From Actinomycetes bacterium (GTDB lineage: Bacteria > Actinomycetota > Acidimicrobiia > Acidimicrobiales > RAAP-2), in assembly GCA_021827705.1 (NCBI GenBank), contig JAKAUQ010000029.1, positions 1 to 64,000 of the forward strand: a DNA stretch of 64,000 nt, given 5' to 3'. The notes below the pieces were generated by a model. That model was not told the DNA's origin. It saw only the letters and a program-made list of their open reading frames with translations, and made no database searches. How positions within the stretch are numbered: position 1 is the stretch's first letter; the number at the start of each line of letters is the position of its first letter. This document shows positions 42,895 through 53,454 of the stretch, in pieces. Both the position numbers and the translations under genes were made by a program.

Positions 42895-44211
42895 TCACTC
42901 TACCGGCGGGCCCTCGGGCGCCTCGGCCGTGTCGCCCCGGCGCGCGCGCCACCGCGCCGCGGCGGGACCCTCGGCTCCCCGACTCCCGGGACGGTAGAAG
43001 GGGCGCCCGGGGACCTCGTCGGGCAGGTACACCTGCTCGACCCAGCCGCGCGGGTCCTCGTGGGGGTACCGGTAGCCGACCCCGAAGCCCTCACTGGCCG
43101 CACCAGCAAAGCCGCTGGAGCGCAGGTGATCGGGCACCTCGACGGCTCGGGCCCGCACCGCCGCGGTCGCCGCCGCGAGGGCTCGCGTCACCGAGTTGCT
43201 CTTGGGGGCCAGGGCCAGGGCCACCGTGGCGTGAGCCAGGATCAACGCGCCCTCGGGCAGTCCCACCAGCTCGATCGCCCGCGCGGCGGCTTCGGCCACC
43301 ACCAGCGCGTCGGGATCGGCCAGGCCCACGTCCTCACTGGCCAAGATGACCAGGCGGCGCGCCACGAAGCGCGCGCTCTCGCCGCTCTCGAGCATCGTGG
43401 CCAGCCAGTACAGCGCGGCGTCGGGATCCGATCCGCGCACCGACTTGATCAGGGCCGAGACCTGGTCGTAGTGGGTGTCGCGCGACTGGCGCACCAGCCG
43501 CTGGTCTCGCGCCTGGCGCACGTGGCCCGCCTCGACCCGCGTTCCTTGCGCGGCGGCCAGCGTGGCCGCGGCGTCGAGCGTCGTGAGCAGGGCGCGGGCG
43601 TCACCGCTGGCGTAGGCCACCAGCTCGTCCCGCGCGTCCGGGCTCACCGTCACGCCGCGGGCCCCGGCCCCGCGCGCGGCCAGGGCCTCCAGGTCCTCGG
43701 GTGCCAGGGGCCCCAGGCGCCACAGCGTGCAGCGGCTGAGCAGCGGCGCGTTGACCTCGAAGTAGGGGTTCTCGGTGGTGGCGCCGAGCAGCACGATGTC
43801 CCCCCGCTCGACGGCGGGCAGCAAGAGGTCCTGCTGGGCCCGGTTGAAGCGATGGATCTCGTCGATGAACAGTGCCGTAGCCGCCCCGGTCTCGCCCAGG
43901 CGTCGTCGGGCTTGGTCGATTTCCTCGCGCACGTCGCGCACGCCACTGGACACCGCCGACAGGGCCACCAGCTCGTAGCCCGCCCCCGCCGCCAGGAGCC
44001 GGGCCAGCGTCGTCTTGCCGCTGCCCGCGGGGCCCCACAGGATCATCGAGGGGAGCCGACCGGCGGCGACCAGCGCGCGCAGGGGTCCGCGGGGCCCGAT
44101 CAGGTGCTGCTGACCCACGACATCGTCGAGGCGCGTCGGCCGGAGCCTCTCGGCCAGGGGCGCGAGCTCGGCCCGCCGGCGCTCGGCCGCCTCGTCGAAC
44201 AGGGAGCTCAC
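42895..44211 (-). CDS. rarA: Replication-associated recombination protein A (MgsA/RarA AAA+ ATPase)
   Basis: PLAERLRPTRLDDVVGQQHLIGPRGPLRALVAAGRLPSMILWGPAGSGKTTLARLLA..TALFIDEIHRFNRAQQDLLLPAVERGDIVLLGATTENPYFEVN. Confidence 0.95.
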   Translation of the reverse strand: MSSLFDEAAERRRAELAPLAERLRPTRLDDVVGQQHLIGPRGPLRALVAAGRLPSMILWGPAGSGKTTLARLLAAGAGYELVALSAVSSGVRDVREEIDQARRRLGETGAATALFIDEIHRFNRAQQDLLLPAVERGDIVLLGATTENPYFEVNAPLLSRCTLWRLGPLAPEDLEALAARGAGARGVTVSPDARDELVAYASGDARALLTTLDAAATLAAAQGTRVEAGHVRQARDQRLVRQSRDTHYDQVSALIKSVRGSDPDAALYWLATMLESGESARFVARRLVILASEDVGLADPDALVVAEAAARAIELVGLPEGALILAHATVALALAPKSNSVTRALAAATAAVRARAVEVPDHLRSSGFAGAASEGFGVGYRYPHEDPRGWVEQVYLPDEVPGRPFYRPGSRGAEGPAAARWRARRGDTAEAPEGPPVE

Positions 44212-45947
44212 GCCGGGGGCCGAACCGCCCCGAGTCGCAGTTCGCGCAGCTGGCGCGCGGTGATCCCCTTGGGCGCCCCGGTCATGAGGTCGGTGCCCGA
44301 CTGGGTCTTCGGGAAGGCGATGACCTCGCGAATGTTCTCCTCACCCACCAAGATGGCGGTCAGGCGGTCGATCCCGAAGGCGAACCCCGCGTGGGGCGGC
44401 GCCCCGTAGCGGAAGGCCCCCAGCAGGAACCCGAAGCGCGAGGCGGCCTCCTCCTCGCCGATACCCAGAGCCCGAAAGACCCGTGACTGGATGTCGGCCC
44501 GGTGGATGCGCACCGACCCGCTGCCCAGCTCCCAACCGTTCAGCACCAAGTCGTAGGCCTGCGAGCGCACGCTGAGAGGGTCGCTCTCCAGGCGCTCGAG
44601 GTCCTCGGGCAGCGGCATGGTGAAGGGGTGGTGCGCCGCCACCAGGTCACCGTCCTCGTCGAAGCCTTCGAACAGGGGGAACTCGGTCACCCACAAGTAG
44701 CGGTACGGGCCGGCCCCCACCGGGGGCGCCCCCAGGCTCACGCGCAGCGCTCCCAGCACCCGGCAGGCGCGGTCGTGCTCGTCGGCCACGACCAGCACCA
44801 GGTCGCCCGCCCCGGCACCGTCCAGCGTCGCCACGGCCGCCGACTCGTCGGGGCTGAGGTGCCGGGCCAGAGGCGACTCCAGGCCCGAGGCGGTGACCCG
44901 GAACCAGGCCAGCCCCTTGGCTCCCAGGGCCCGGGCCTGCTCTGTCAGCGCGTCCAGGCGGCTCCGGGTCATCTCGGCCCCCCCCGGCACGCGCAGGGCC
45001 TTGACGCTGGGCGCAACCAGCGCCTGCACGGCGGTGGTGGCGAAGGCGGTCGTGAGGTCGCCAATCTCCATACCGAAGCGCAGGTCCGGCTTGTCGGTAC
45101 CGTAGCGGTCCAGGGCCTCGGCCCAGGTCATGGTCACGATCTCGTCGGGGGTCTCCCCGGTCACCGCCGCCGCGGCGGCGGCCACGGCCTGGGAGACGAA
45201 GCGGACCACGTCGGTCTGCGTGACGAAGCTCGCCTCGACGTCGAGCTGGGTGAACTCGAACTGCCGGTCGGCCCGCAGGTCCTCGTCGCGCAGGCAGCGC
45301 GCGATCTGGTAGTAGCGGTCGAACCCGCCCACCATCAGCAGCTGCTTGGCGATCTGGGGGCTCTGGGGCAGCACGTAGAACTCACCGGGGTGGAGTCGCG
45401 AGGGCACGACGAACTCCCGGGCGCCCTCCGGCGTGGGCGCCCACAGCAGGGGCGTCTCGATCTCGCAGAATCCCTGGGCGTCCAGGGCGGCCCGCAGCGC
45501 CCGGTTGATCGTGGCGCGCACCCGCAAGTTGCGCTGCATCGGCTCACGGCGCAGGTCGAGGTAGCGGTAGCGCAGGCGTACCGCCTCGTCGATCTCGACG
45601 CGCTCGTCGAGCGGGAACGGCGGCGGTTCGGCGGCGTTCAGGACCTCGACGTCGCAGTCGGTCAACTCGACCAGACCCGTCGCCAGGCGCTCATTGGCGG
45701 TGCCCGCGGGGCGCCGCGAGACGGTCCCGGTCACCCGCACGACGAACTCCGGCCGCACCTCGACGGTCCCGGGGACCACCGCCTGGACGACACCCGTCCA
45801 GTCGCGCACGTCGACGAAGACCAGGTGCTCGCCGTGCTCGCGCCGCTTGGCGACCCACCCGCAGACACTCACGCGGCGCCCTTCCTGCTCGACGCCCACG
45901 TGACCGCACTGCAGGTCCCGCAGGCTCGTCGCTTCGTAAGAACTCAT
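44208..45947 (-). CDS. aspS: Aspartyl-tRNA synthetase (bacterial type)
   Basis: VCGWVAKRREHGEHLVFVDVRDWTGVVQAVV..RYRYLDLRREPMQRNLRVRATINRALR..LPQSPQIAKQLLMVGGFDRYYQIARCLRDEDLRADRQFEFTQLDVE..FGIDRLTAILVGEENIREVIAFPKTQSGTDLMTGAP. Confidence 0.97.
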   Translation of the reverse strand: MSSYEATSLRDLQCGHVGVEQEGRRVSVCGWVAKRREHGEHLVFVDVRDWTGVVQAVVPGTVEVRPEFVVRVTGTVSRRPAGTANERLATGLVELTDCDVEVLNAAEPPPFPLDERVEIDEAVRLRYRYLDLRREPMQRNLRVRATINRALRAALDAQGFCEIETPLLWAPTPEGAREFVVPSRLHPGEFYVLPQSPQIAKQLLMVGGFDRYYQIARCLRDEDLRADRQFEFTQLDVEASFVTQTDVVRFVSQAVAAAAAAVTGETPDEIVTMTWAEALDRYGTDKPDLRFGMEIGDLTTAFATTAVQALVAPSVKALRVPGGAEMTRSRLDALTEQARALGAKGLAWFRVTASGLESPLARHLSPDESAAVATLDGAGAGDLVLVVADEHDRACRVLGALRVSLGAPPVGAGPYRYLWVTEFPLFEGFDEDGDLVAAHHPFTMPLPEDLERLESDPLSVRSQAYDLVLNGWELGSGSVRIHRADIQSRVFRALGIGEEEAASRFGFLLGAFRYGAPPHAGFAFGIDRLTAILVGEENIREVIAFPKTQSGTDLMTGAPKGITARQLRELRLGAVRPPA

Positions 45948-47212
45948 CGCCGCTCCGTCACTCGCTCTCGCACCGTCGCGACCAGCTCGGACGCCGGGAC
46001 GGTCACCTGGGCACCCTCGGCGGCGCCGCGCAGGTCCCTAATGGTAACGCTCCCCTGGGCCGCCTCCGTGGGTCCCACCAGCACCGCGACAGCCGCACCG
46101 GAGCGGTCGGCCAGGCGCATCTGCGCCTTCATGGAACGCTGGCCGAAAGCGCGCTCGACCACCAGGCCCGCTTGGCGCAGCCGGTCGGCGAGCACCGTGG
46201 CGTGGGCTCCGCCGGTCGTGTCGACGACGAAGGCGTCTACCGGGTCAACCTCGCCGCGCAGGCCTTCGGCCTCCCACGCCAGGCGGAGGCGCTCGAGTCC
46301 ACTGCCGAATCCCACGCCCGCAGTCGCCGGTCCGCCCAACTGCTCGGCCAGGCCGTCGTAGCGGCCACCGCCCCCCACGGCGTTCTGGGCCGCGGCCAGG
46401 GCGTCGGAGACGAACTCGAAGGTCGTGCGGGTGTAGTAGTCGAAACCGCGCACCAGCCGGGGGGCCAGCGACCAGGGGATGGCGATGCTGTCGAGACCCG
46501 ACCGCACGGCGGCGAAGTGCTCGTGGCAGGCCGCGCAGAGGTGGTCGGGCAGCTGGGGGCCGTGCTCGGTCACGGCCACGCACTCGGGTCGCTTGCAGTC
46601 CAGGACGCGCAGGGGGCTGTCGGCGAAGCGCGTGCGGTGCTCATCGCACAGCTCGTCGGCGTGCTCGCCCAGGTACGCGGCGAGCACCGCGACGTAGGCC
46701 TGACGGCACTCGGGGTGGCCCATCGAGTTGATGAGCAGGCGCACGCGGCGCAGCCCGAGCGCCTCGTAGAACCGGGCCGCCAGGGCGATGACCTCCACGT
46801 CGAGGGCGGGGTCCGGTGACCCCAGCGCCTCCACGCCCACCTGGTGATGCTGGCGGTAGCGCCCGGCCTGAGGACGCTCGTAGCGGAAGGCCGGTGTCGC
46901 GTACCACACCTTCCAAGGAACGACCGGGTGGTGCTGAACGAAGGCCCGCACCACCGAAGCCGTCCCCTCGGGCCGGAGGGCCAACCGCCGTCCCCCCCGG
47001 TCCTCGAAGACGTACATCTCCTTGGTCGCCACGTCGCTGGTCGCACCGATCCCCCGGTCGAACACGGCCACGTCTTCGAACAGGGGCGAGAGCAGCAGCC
47101 CGTAGCCGGCTCGCCGGGCCAGCTGCGCGAAGGAGCCGAGGGCCTGCTCCCACCAGGCCGAATCGGGCGGCAGGACGTCATGGGTCCCGATCGGGGCTCG
47201 GAAGATCTCCAC
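45944..47212 (-). CDS. hisS: Histidyl-tRNA synthetase
   Basis: FRAPIGTHDVLPPDSAWW..LRPEGTASVVRAFVQH..YATPAFRYERPQAGRYRQHHQVGVEALGS..LVRGFDYYTRTTFEFVS..GGGRYDGLAEQLGG. Confidence 0.96.
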   Translation of the reverse strand: MEIFRAPIGTHDVLPPDSAWWEQALGSFAQLARRAGYGLLLSPLFEDVAVFDRGIGATSDVATKEMYVFEDRGGRRLALRPEGTASVVRAFVQHHPVVPWKVWYATPAFRYERPQAGRYRQHHQVGVEALGSPDPALDVEVIALAARFYEALGLRRVRLLINSMGHPECRQAYVAVLAAYLGEHADELCDEHRTRFADSPLRVLDCKRPECVAVTEHGPQLPDHLCAACHEHFAAVRSGLDSIAIPWSLAPRLVRGFDYYTRTTFEFVSDALAAAQNAVGGGGRYDGLAEQLGGPATAGVGFGSGLERLRLAWEAEGLRGEVDPVDAFVVDTTGGAHATVLADRLRQAGLVVERAFGQRSMKAQMRLADRSGAAVAVLVGPTEAAQGSVTIRDLRGAAEGAQVTVPASELVATVRERVTERR

Positions 47213-49420
47213 TCAGGACCCCTTTCGCTGACCGGGCAGCTGTCGGAAGGCGTCGAACACGCCGTCGACCGACTTCAGCGCCACGAGAAGGCTCTCCAGG
47301 TGCGCCGGGTCGGCCAGCTCGATGTCGAAGACCATGCGCACGATGCGGGTGCCCGAGCTGGTGGTCGACGACGAGCTGATCGAGAGGTGGTACTCAGCGA
47401 AGACCTTCGAGACGTCGAGCAGCAGGCGGGACCGGTCGAAGGCCAGCACCTCGAGCACCGCGCGGTACTGGCCGCCCCCGGCACCGTCCCACTCGACGTC
47501 GATGACCCGCTCGCCCAGGCGGTGGGCCAATGCCACGGCGTTGGAGCAGTCGTCGCGGTGCACCGAGACGCCGCGGCCCTGGGTGATGAAGCCCATGATG
47601 GGATCCCCCGGCACCGGCGAGCAGCACCGCGCCAGGTGGATCATGACGTCGTCGAGGCCTTCGACGTAGACGCCGGGCCCGCGGCGGTTGGACCGCCCCA
47701 CGCGCGGCATCTTGGTGACGGTCGTCGGCATCTGGGCGCCCTGGCCCCCGTGGAGCTCGCGCTCGAGCCGCTGGACGGCCGCCAGGGCCGACACGTGGTT
47801 GGAGCCGATCGCCACGAATAGCGCATCGACGCCCTCGAGGTTCAGCGAGTCGACCACCGAGGCCAGCGGCTGGGAGCTCAGCGAGGACGACACGGGCAGC
47901 CCGGCCCGCCGCAGCGCCTTGATGAACTCCTCGCGCCCCGACTCCATCGCGTCCTCGCGCCGCTCGCGCTGGAACCACTGACGGATCTTGGACTTGGCCC
48001 GCGAGGACTTGGCAATCTGCAGCCAGTCGCGTGAGGGGCCCGCGGTGTCGTTCTTGGAGGTGACGATCTCGACCACGTCGGCCGAGTGCAGCACGGTGTC
48101 CAGGGGCACCAGACGCCCATTGACCTTGGCCCCCACGCAGTGGTGGCCGACCTCGGTGTGCACGGCGTAGGCGAAGTCGACGGGCGTCGCCCCCTCGACC
48201 AGGGCAATCACCCGGCCCTTGGGCGTGAAAACGTAGACCTCGTCGTGGCCCAGGTCCAGCTTGAGCGCCTCCAGGAACGCGACGGGGTCGTCCTCTTCCT
48301 GCTCGACGTCGGCCAGGCGCTGCATCCAGGCGATCTCCTTGGCCGACGCGCCCTCCTTGTAGCCCCAGTGCGCCGCGATGCCAAACTCGGCCCGTCGGTG
48401 CATCTCGGAGGTGCGCACCTGGACCTCCAGCGACTTGCCACGCGGGCCGATCACCGTCGTGTGCAAAGACTGGTACAGGTTGAACTTGGGCGAGTTGATG
48501 TAGTCCTTGAAGCGCCCCTGCACCGGGGACCACAGCGCGTGAATGGCCCCCAGCACGGCCCAGCAGTCGCGCTCCTGCTCGACGATGACGCGCAGGCCCA
48601 CCAGGTCGAAGATCTCGTCGAACTCCTTGCCGCCCACGACCATCTTCTCGTAGATGCTCCACAGGTGCTTGGGGCGCCCGGTCACGTCCCCGTGAATCCC
48701 GAAGCCCTCGAGCTTGGAGGTCAGCTCGTCCATGACCTGGCGCAGGTAGATCTCGCGCTCGGGCTGACGGGCCGCGACCATCTGCTCGATCTCGGCGTAG
48801 CGCTTGGGGTGCAGGGTCGCGAAGCTGAGGTCCTCCAGCTGCCACTTGACCTGCTGGACGCCCAAGCGGTGGGCCAGCGGCGCGTAGACGTCGAGGGTCT
48901 CCTGGGCGATCGCGCGCTGGCGGTCCATGGGCATGACCGAGATCGTGCGCATGTTGTGCAGCCGGTCCGCCAGCTTGATGATCAGGACCCGCCAGTCGCG
49001 CGCCATGGCGATGAACATCTTGCGGATCGTGGCTGCTTGCTGGGCTTCCTTGGAGTCGAACTCCAGGCGGTCGAGCTTGGTCACCCCGTCGACCACGGCG
49101 GCCACGTGCTCACCGAACTCCTCGCTGAGCCACTGGGTCGTGACCCCGGCATCCTCCACCGCGTCGTGCAGCAGGGCCGCCGCGATGGTCACCGCGTCCA
49201 GGCCCAGGTCGGCCACGATGTCGGCCACGGCGATCGGGTGGGTCACGTAGGGGTCCCCGGTGCGCCGCAGCTGTCCCTCGTGGGCGGTGATCGCGGCCAG
49301 TCCGGCGCGCCGGATCACCGTTGCATCATCATCGTGGTGCTCGCGATACCGCGCGACCAGGCGCTCGACCGACGCGACCAGCGCCGCGTCGACCGACGAC
49401 CGCGGCGTCACGTCCACCAT
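47213..49420 (-). CDS. relA: Bifunctional (p)ppGpp synthetase/hydrolase RelA/SpoT
   Basis: HD domain YVTHPIAVADIVADLGLDAVTIAAALLHDAVEDAGVT; synthetase RFKDYINSPKFNLYQSLHTTVIGPRGKSLEVQVRTSEMHRRAEFGIAAHWGYKE; TGS and ACT domains. Confidence 0.97.
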   Translation of the reverse strand: MVDVTPRSSVDAALVASVERLVARYREHHDDDATVIRRAGLAAITAHEGQLRRTGDPYVTHPIAVADIVADLGLDAVTIAAALLHDAVEDAGVTTQWLSEEFGEHVAAVVDGVTKLDRLEFDSKEAQQAATIRKMFIAMARDWRVLIIKLADRLHNMRTISVMPMDRQRAIAQETLDVYAPLAHRLGVQQVKWQLEDLSFATLHPKRYAEIEQMVAARQPEREIYLRQVMDELTSKLEGFGIHGDVTGRPKHLWSIYEKMVVGGKEFDEIFDLVGLRVIVEQERDCWAVLGAIHALWSPVQGRFKDYINSPKFNLYQSLHTTVIGPRGKSLEVQVRTSEMHRRAEFGIAAHWGYKEGASAKEIAWMQRLADVEQEEDDPVAFLEALKLDLGHDEVYVFTPKGRVIALVEGATPVDFAYAVHTEVGHHCVGAKVNGRLVPLDTVLHSADVVEIVTSKNDTAGPSRDWLQIAKSSRAKSKIRQWFQRERREDAMESGREEFIKALRRAGLPVSSSLSSQPLASVVDSLNLEGVDALFVAIGSNHVSALAAVQRLERELHGGQGAQMPTTVTKMPRVGRSNRRGPGVYVEGLDDVMIHLARCCSPVPGDPIMGFITQGRGVSVHRDDCSNAVALAHRLGERVIDVEWDGAGGGQYRAVLEVLAFDRSRLLLDVSKVFAEYHLSISSSSTTSSGTRIVRMVFDIELADPAHLESLLVALKSVDGVFDAFRQLPGQRKGS

Positions 49421-49440
49421 GGGGTCAGCCTACCGGCCCC

Positions 49441-50547
49441 CTAGCGGCGCTTGGGCTTGCGCCCGCGCGCCTGCAGCGCGGGCTGCCGCGCCGGCCGCGC
49501 CGGCGAGGCGGGCCGTGAGGACCCGTCGGTGCTGAGGAGGGCTGCCGTCGCCGGCGTGAGGACCGTGCGCTCAACGCGGCTGGCCACCCGGGAGGCCAGG
49601 TCGCGGTAGCGGCTCTCGTGCTCCTTGAGCACGGCCAGCAGCGGGCTGGCAATGAAGATGGACGAGTAGGCCCCGCTGAGCAGCCCCACGACCAGGGCCA
49701 GGCCGTAGTTCTGCAGAGTGGTCGCACCCAGGAGGTACGCACCGACCAGCAGCACCGACAGCACGGGCAAGATGGCCACCAGCGACGTGTTGATGGAGCG
49801 GGCCAGTGTCTGGTTCATCGAGAGGTTGACCATATCCGAGTACGTGAGGTTGCCGCTCTTCAGGACCGTCTGGCTGTTGTCGCGTACCCGGTCGAACACC
49901 ACGACCGTGTCGTAGAGCGAGTATCCGAGGATCGTCAGCACGGCGATGACCGTGTCCGGCGTGATCTGGAAGCCGAACAGCGAGTACACCCCCACCGTGA
50001 CCAGCAGGTCGTGGATCATCGCGACGAAGGCGGCCAGGGCCATCTTGGGCTCGAAGCGCAGCGAGATGTAGACCACGACGGCCAGGAAGAAGACCAGCAG
50101 GGCCTCCAGGGCACGCTGGGTGATCTGACCACCCCACGTCGGGCCGACCGTGCTGGTAGATACCTGGTTGTCGGACACGCCGGCCAGTCGGGCCATCGCC
50201 GAGATCACCCGATTCTCGATCTGGGTCTGGCTCTGGGTCGAAAAGCTGTTGAGGTCGGCCGAGACCTGGTAGGTGTCCGAGCCCAGCTTCTCCACGACGG
50301 GTTGGGGGGCACCGGCGGCCTCGACCGCCGAGGTCATGGCCGAGATCGAGGTGTGCGGGGCCAGGACCTCCCAGGAGCTGCCGCCGCGAAAGTCGATCCC
50401 CAGGTTGAAGCCCCGCAGTCCCAAGGAGGCCAGGCCGGCCACGATGACGATGGTGGAAGCGATGAACCAGGTCCGGCGCCGACCCACGAAGTCGAAGGCC
50501 GTCAGTCCCCGGTACAGGCGACGGAAGGCACCGATCTCAGCTGACAT
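49441..50547 (-). CDS. secF: Protein translocase subunit SecF
   Basis: FDFVGRRRTWFIASTIVIVAGLASLGLRGFNLGIDFRGGSSWEV..GYSLYDTVVVFDRVRDN. Confidence 0.95.
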   Translation of the reverse strand: MSAEIGAFRRLYRGLTAFDFVGRRRTWFIASTIVIVAGLASLGLRGFNLGIDFRGGSSWEVLAPHTSISAMTSAVEAAGAPQPVVEKLGSDTYQVSADLNSFSTQSQTQIENRVISAMARLAGVSDNQVSTSTVGPTWGGQITQRALEALLVFFLAVVVYISLRFEPKMALAAFVAMIHDLLVTVGVYSLFGFQITPDTVIAVLTILGYSLYDTVVVFDRVRDNSQTVLKSGNLTYSDMVNLSMNQTLARSINTSLVAILPVLSVLLVGAYLLGATTLQNYGLALVVGLLSGAYSSIFIASPLLAVLKEHESRYRDLASRVASRVERTVLTPATAALLSTDGSSRPASPARPARQPALQARGRKPKRR

Positions 50548-52045
50548 TGCTGCTCCCCGCCAGAGCCAGGCCCGCGGCCATGGAGATCGCGCTGCCCTCG
50601 TCGGCGCTGCGCCGACCCAGCAAGATGACCAGTGGTCGCGTGAAGTACCACGTGATGACGATGTCCATCAGCGTCGAGAGACCCAGGAAGAAGGCGAAGC
50701 CGCGAACGCTCCCCACAGCGATCAGATAGAGGAGGACGGCCGCGAGGAGGCTGACCGTGTCGGCGGCCAGCACCGTGCGCCAGGCCGACTTGAAACCGCG
50801 GTCCACCGACGTGCGGATCGAGCGGCCCGAGCGGGCCTCGTCCTTCAGGCGTTCGAAGTACACGATGTAGCTGTCCACGTTGATGCCGATCGACACGATC
50901 AGGCCCGTGACGCCCGACAGCTCGAAGCTCGGGGCCAGCGCCGTGTGGCCCAGGGCCGAGATGATCGCCCACAGCAGCGAGGCCGCGACCGCGAGGCCCA
51001 CCACGATCACCAGGCCGAGCAGCCGGTAGTAGGCGATCGTGTAGAGCAGGACCAGCAACAGGCCGACCAGTCCAGCGCCCAGTCCGGCCACCAGGGCGCT
51101 ATGGCCCAGGGTGGGCGAGACGGTCGTGGTCGTCAGGGGCTCGAGACGCACAGGCAGGGCACCGAACTGCATGGCCAGCGCCAGGTTCTTGGCCGAGGAC
51201 TCGGTGAAGGACCCCGAGATCTCCCCTTGCCCGTTGAAGGACGTGAAGGTGGCCTGATCCGGCTGGATCAGGGGGGCGGACTGGACCACCCCGTCGAGCT
51301 CGATGGCGAGTTGCGCGTGGAAGTTGGCCTGAGCGACCCGATCCCAGGCGGGGCTGCCCGCCGAGGTCAGCGAGTAGTTGACGACCCACGCGCCCACCTG
51401 GTTCTGCTGGGCCAGCGCCGTCTTGACCGCCGTGCCCGTCAGCTCGGCCGGCCCCAGGACGTAGCGGATCTGGCTGGTCCCCAGCGCCGGCAGCACGACG
51501 GTGGCCTTCGGATTGTCCCGCGCCGGGCTGGTCGAGGCGATCTTCGCGTAGGCCGGGTCCAGCCCGATGTTGTTCGTGGGCTGTCCGGTCGACGAGTTCA
51601 CCGCCAGGTTCGTAGCGCTCATCAGATACTGCGAGCCGCACGCGGGCACCTGCGTGGTCACCTTGGCCCCCTTGACTGCCGGACCGGTCTCGCACAGCAC
51701 CGGGCGAAACAGCAGCTGGGCAGTCTGGCCAACCGTCTTGAGCACCGAGCGCGCGTCGGACACGCCGGGCACCGACACCACCACGTCGTGTCCCTGCAGG
51801 TTGACCTGGGCGCCCGAGACGCCTAGCCCGTTGACGCGGTTGTTCAGGATGCTGACGACCTCGTTCATGTTGGCCGTCGACGTCGCCGTGGCGGGCTTGT
51901 AGACCACCGACAGCCCACCCGCCAGGTCCAGGCCCAACTTGGGGCTCCACCCGGCCAGCACCGTGGCTAACAGCGCCCCAAAGGAGATCACCACGGTCAG
52001 CACCAGGCTGACCATCAAGGACCGACGCGATCCAACCTTGGCCAT
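50537..52045 (-). CDS. secD: Protein translocase subunit SecD
   Basis: WSPKLGLDLAGGLSVVYKP..VVSILNNRVNGLGVSGAQVNLQGHDVVVSVPGV..GVTGLIVSIGINVDSYIVYFERLKDEARSGRSIRTSVDRGFKSAWRTVLAADTVSLLAAVLLYLIA. Confidence 0.95.
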   Translation of the reverse strand: MAKVGSRRSLMVSLVLTVVISFGALLATVLAGWSPKLGLDLAGGLSVVYKPATATSTANMNEVVSILNNRVNGLGVSGAQVNLQGHDVVVSVPGVSDARSVLKTVGQTAQLLFRPVLCETGPAVKGAKVTTQVPACGSQYLMSATNLAVNSSTGQPTNNIGLDPAYAKIASTSPARDNPKATVVLPALGTSQIRYVLGPAELTGTAVKTALAQQNQVGAWVVNYSLTSAGSPAWDRVAQANFHAQLAIELDGVVQSAPLIQPDQATFTSFNGQGEISGSFTESSAKNLALAMQFGALPVRLEPLTTTTVSPTLGHSALVAGLGAGLVGLLLVLLYTIAYYRLLGLVIVVGLAVAASLLWAIISALGHTALAPSFELSGVTGLIVSIGINVDSYIVYFERLKDEARSGRSIRTSVDRGFKSAWRTVLAADTVSLLAAVLLYLIAVGSVRGFAFFLGLSTLMDIVITWYFTRPLVILLGRRSADEGSAISMAAGLALAGSSNVS

Positions 52046-52371
52046 CAGTGGCTGTCACCCGCCTCGAGGTCGGTGCCGGGCGGATCCACCGGCGGCGGGT
52101 CGAAGCGCCGGGCGATCGCCGAGGGAACGAAGTCCAGTTCGACGCCGCTCGCGCTGCGCAATGTCACCAGGTCACTGTCAACGCGCACCACGGTGCCCAC
52201 GAAGCCGCCCACGGTCTGGGCGCGCTGGCCGACCTCGACCTTGCGAGCCTCCGCCCGAGCCGCCTTCTGCCTCTTGCTGCGCGGACGCAGGTAGAAGAAG
52301 TACAGGGCGGCGAAGACGAGCAGATAGATGAGCAGGATCGACGATGAGCCGCCCTTGGACGCTGCGAGCAT
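52045..52371 (-). CDS. yajC: Preprotein translocase subunit YajC
   Basis: LLIYLLVFAALYFFYLRPRSKRQKAARAEARKVEVGQRAQTVGGFVGTVVRVDSDLVTLRSASGVELDFVPSAIARRF. Confidence 0.92.
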   Translation of the reverse strand: MLAASKGGSSSILLIYLLVFAALYFFYLRPRSKRQKAARAEARKVEVGQRAQTVGGFVGTVVRVDSDLVTLRSASGVELDFVPSAIARRFDPPPVDPPGTDLEAGDSH

Positions 52372-52422
52372 GGTGCCTCCGGTTTGTAACCCCTGAAACC
52401 CTAGTCGACCGGGCCACCGCAA

Positions 52423-53454
52423 CTAGACCAGTCCACCACCCAGTCCGGGCAGCCCCAGGTGGCGGTAGGCGGCTTCGGTGGCCACGCGTCCCCGCGGCGT
52501 GCGCACCAGGAGGCCGCTGCGCAAGAGGTAGGGCTCGTAGGCGTCCTCGAGCGTGGCCGGCTCCTCCCCGAGGGCGTGGGCCAGCGTGAGGAGCCCGACG
52601 GGCTGCCCACGGAACTGCCGGCACAGCAGGCCCAGAATGCGCCGGTCCAGCTTGTCCAGGCCCCGCTGGTCCACCCCGAACAGCTCGAGGGCCGCGATGG
52701 CGGTGGCCTCGTCGACGGCTTCGACTCCCGACACCGCGGCGAAGTCCCGCACTCGGCGCAGCAGTCGGTTGGCGATGCGCGGCGTCCCCCGGCTGCGGCC
52801 CGCGATCACGGTGGCCGCCGCCGGGCTCACCGCGACCGTCAGCAGCGCCGCGGAGCGCAGGATAATCCGCTCGAGCTCGCTGGGCTCGTACAGGTCGAGT
52901 TGCCCCACGAAGCCAAAGCGATCTCGCAGGGGCGCGGCCACCAGCCCCGTCCGCGTCGTCGCGCCAATCAGCGTGAAGTCCGGAAGCTCCAGGCGGATCG
53001 AGCGGGCCGAGGGCCCGCGTCCCAGCAGCACGTCGAGGCGGTGATCCTCCATCGCGGGATACAGCACCTCCTCGACGGCGCGCGGCAGCCGGTGGATCTC
53101 GTCGATGAACAGCACGTCGTGCTCGTCGAGGTCGCTCACCATCGCCGCCAGGTCGCCCGGGCGTGTCAGGACCGGCCCCGACGTCACGCGCAGCCCAACG
53201 CCGAGCTCGTTGGCCACGATGGCGGCCAGGGACGTCTTGCCCAGTCCCGGCGGGCCGGCAAAGAGCAGGTGGTCGACGCTGTGTCCCCGGGCGCGCGCCG
53301 CCCCGAGCACGATCTCGAGGTGACCGACCAGTTCGCGCTGACCCACGAAGTCGGCCAGCTGCTGGGGGCGCAGGGAGACCTCGCCGTGGCGCTCGGCGAC
53401 GCTGGCGTCTGCCGCGACCTCCCGATCGGCCCCGAGGTCGACGTCGCGTCTCAC
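52423..53454 (-). CDS. ruvB: Holliday junction branch-migration ATPase RuvB
   Basis: EVSLRPQQLADFVGQRELVGHLEIVLGAARARGHSVDHLLFAGPPGLGKTSLAAIVANELGVGLRVTSGPVLTRPGDLAAMVSDL.. ; GTG start overlaps ruvA stop. Confidence 0.97.
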   Translation of the reverse strand: MRRDVDLGADREVAADASVAERHGEVSLRPQQLADFVGQRELVGHLEIVLGAARARGHSVDHLLFAGPPGLGKTSLAAIVANELGVGLRVTSGPVLTRPGDLAAMVSDLDEHDVLFIDEIHRLPRAVEEVLYPAMEDHRLDVLLGRGPSARSIRLELPDFTLIGATTRTGLVAAPLRDRFGFVGQLDLYEPSELERIILRSAALLTVAVSPAAATVIAGRSRGTPRIANRLLRRVRDFAAVSGVEAVDEATAIAALELFGVDQRGLDKLDRRILGLLCRQFRGQPVGLLTLAHALGEEPATLEDAYEPYLLRSGLLVRTPRGRVATEAAYRHLGLPGLGGGLV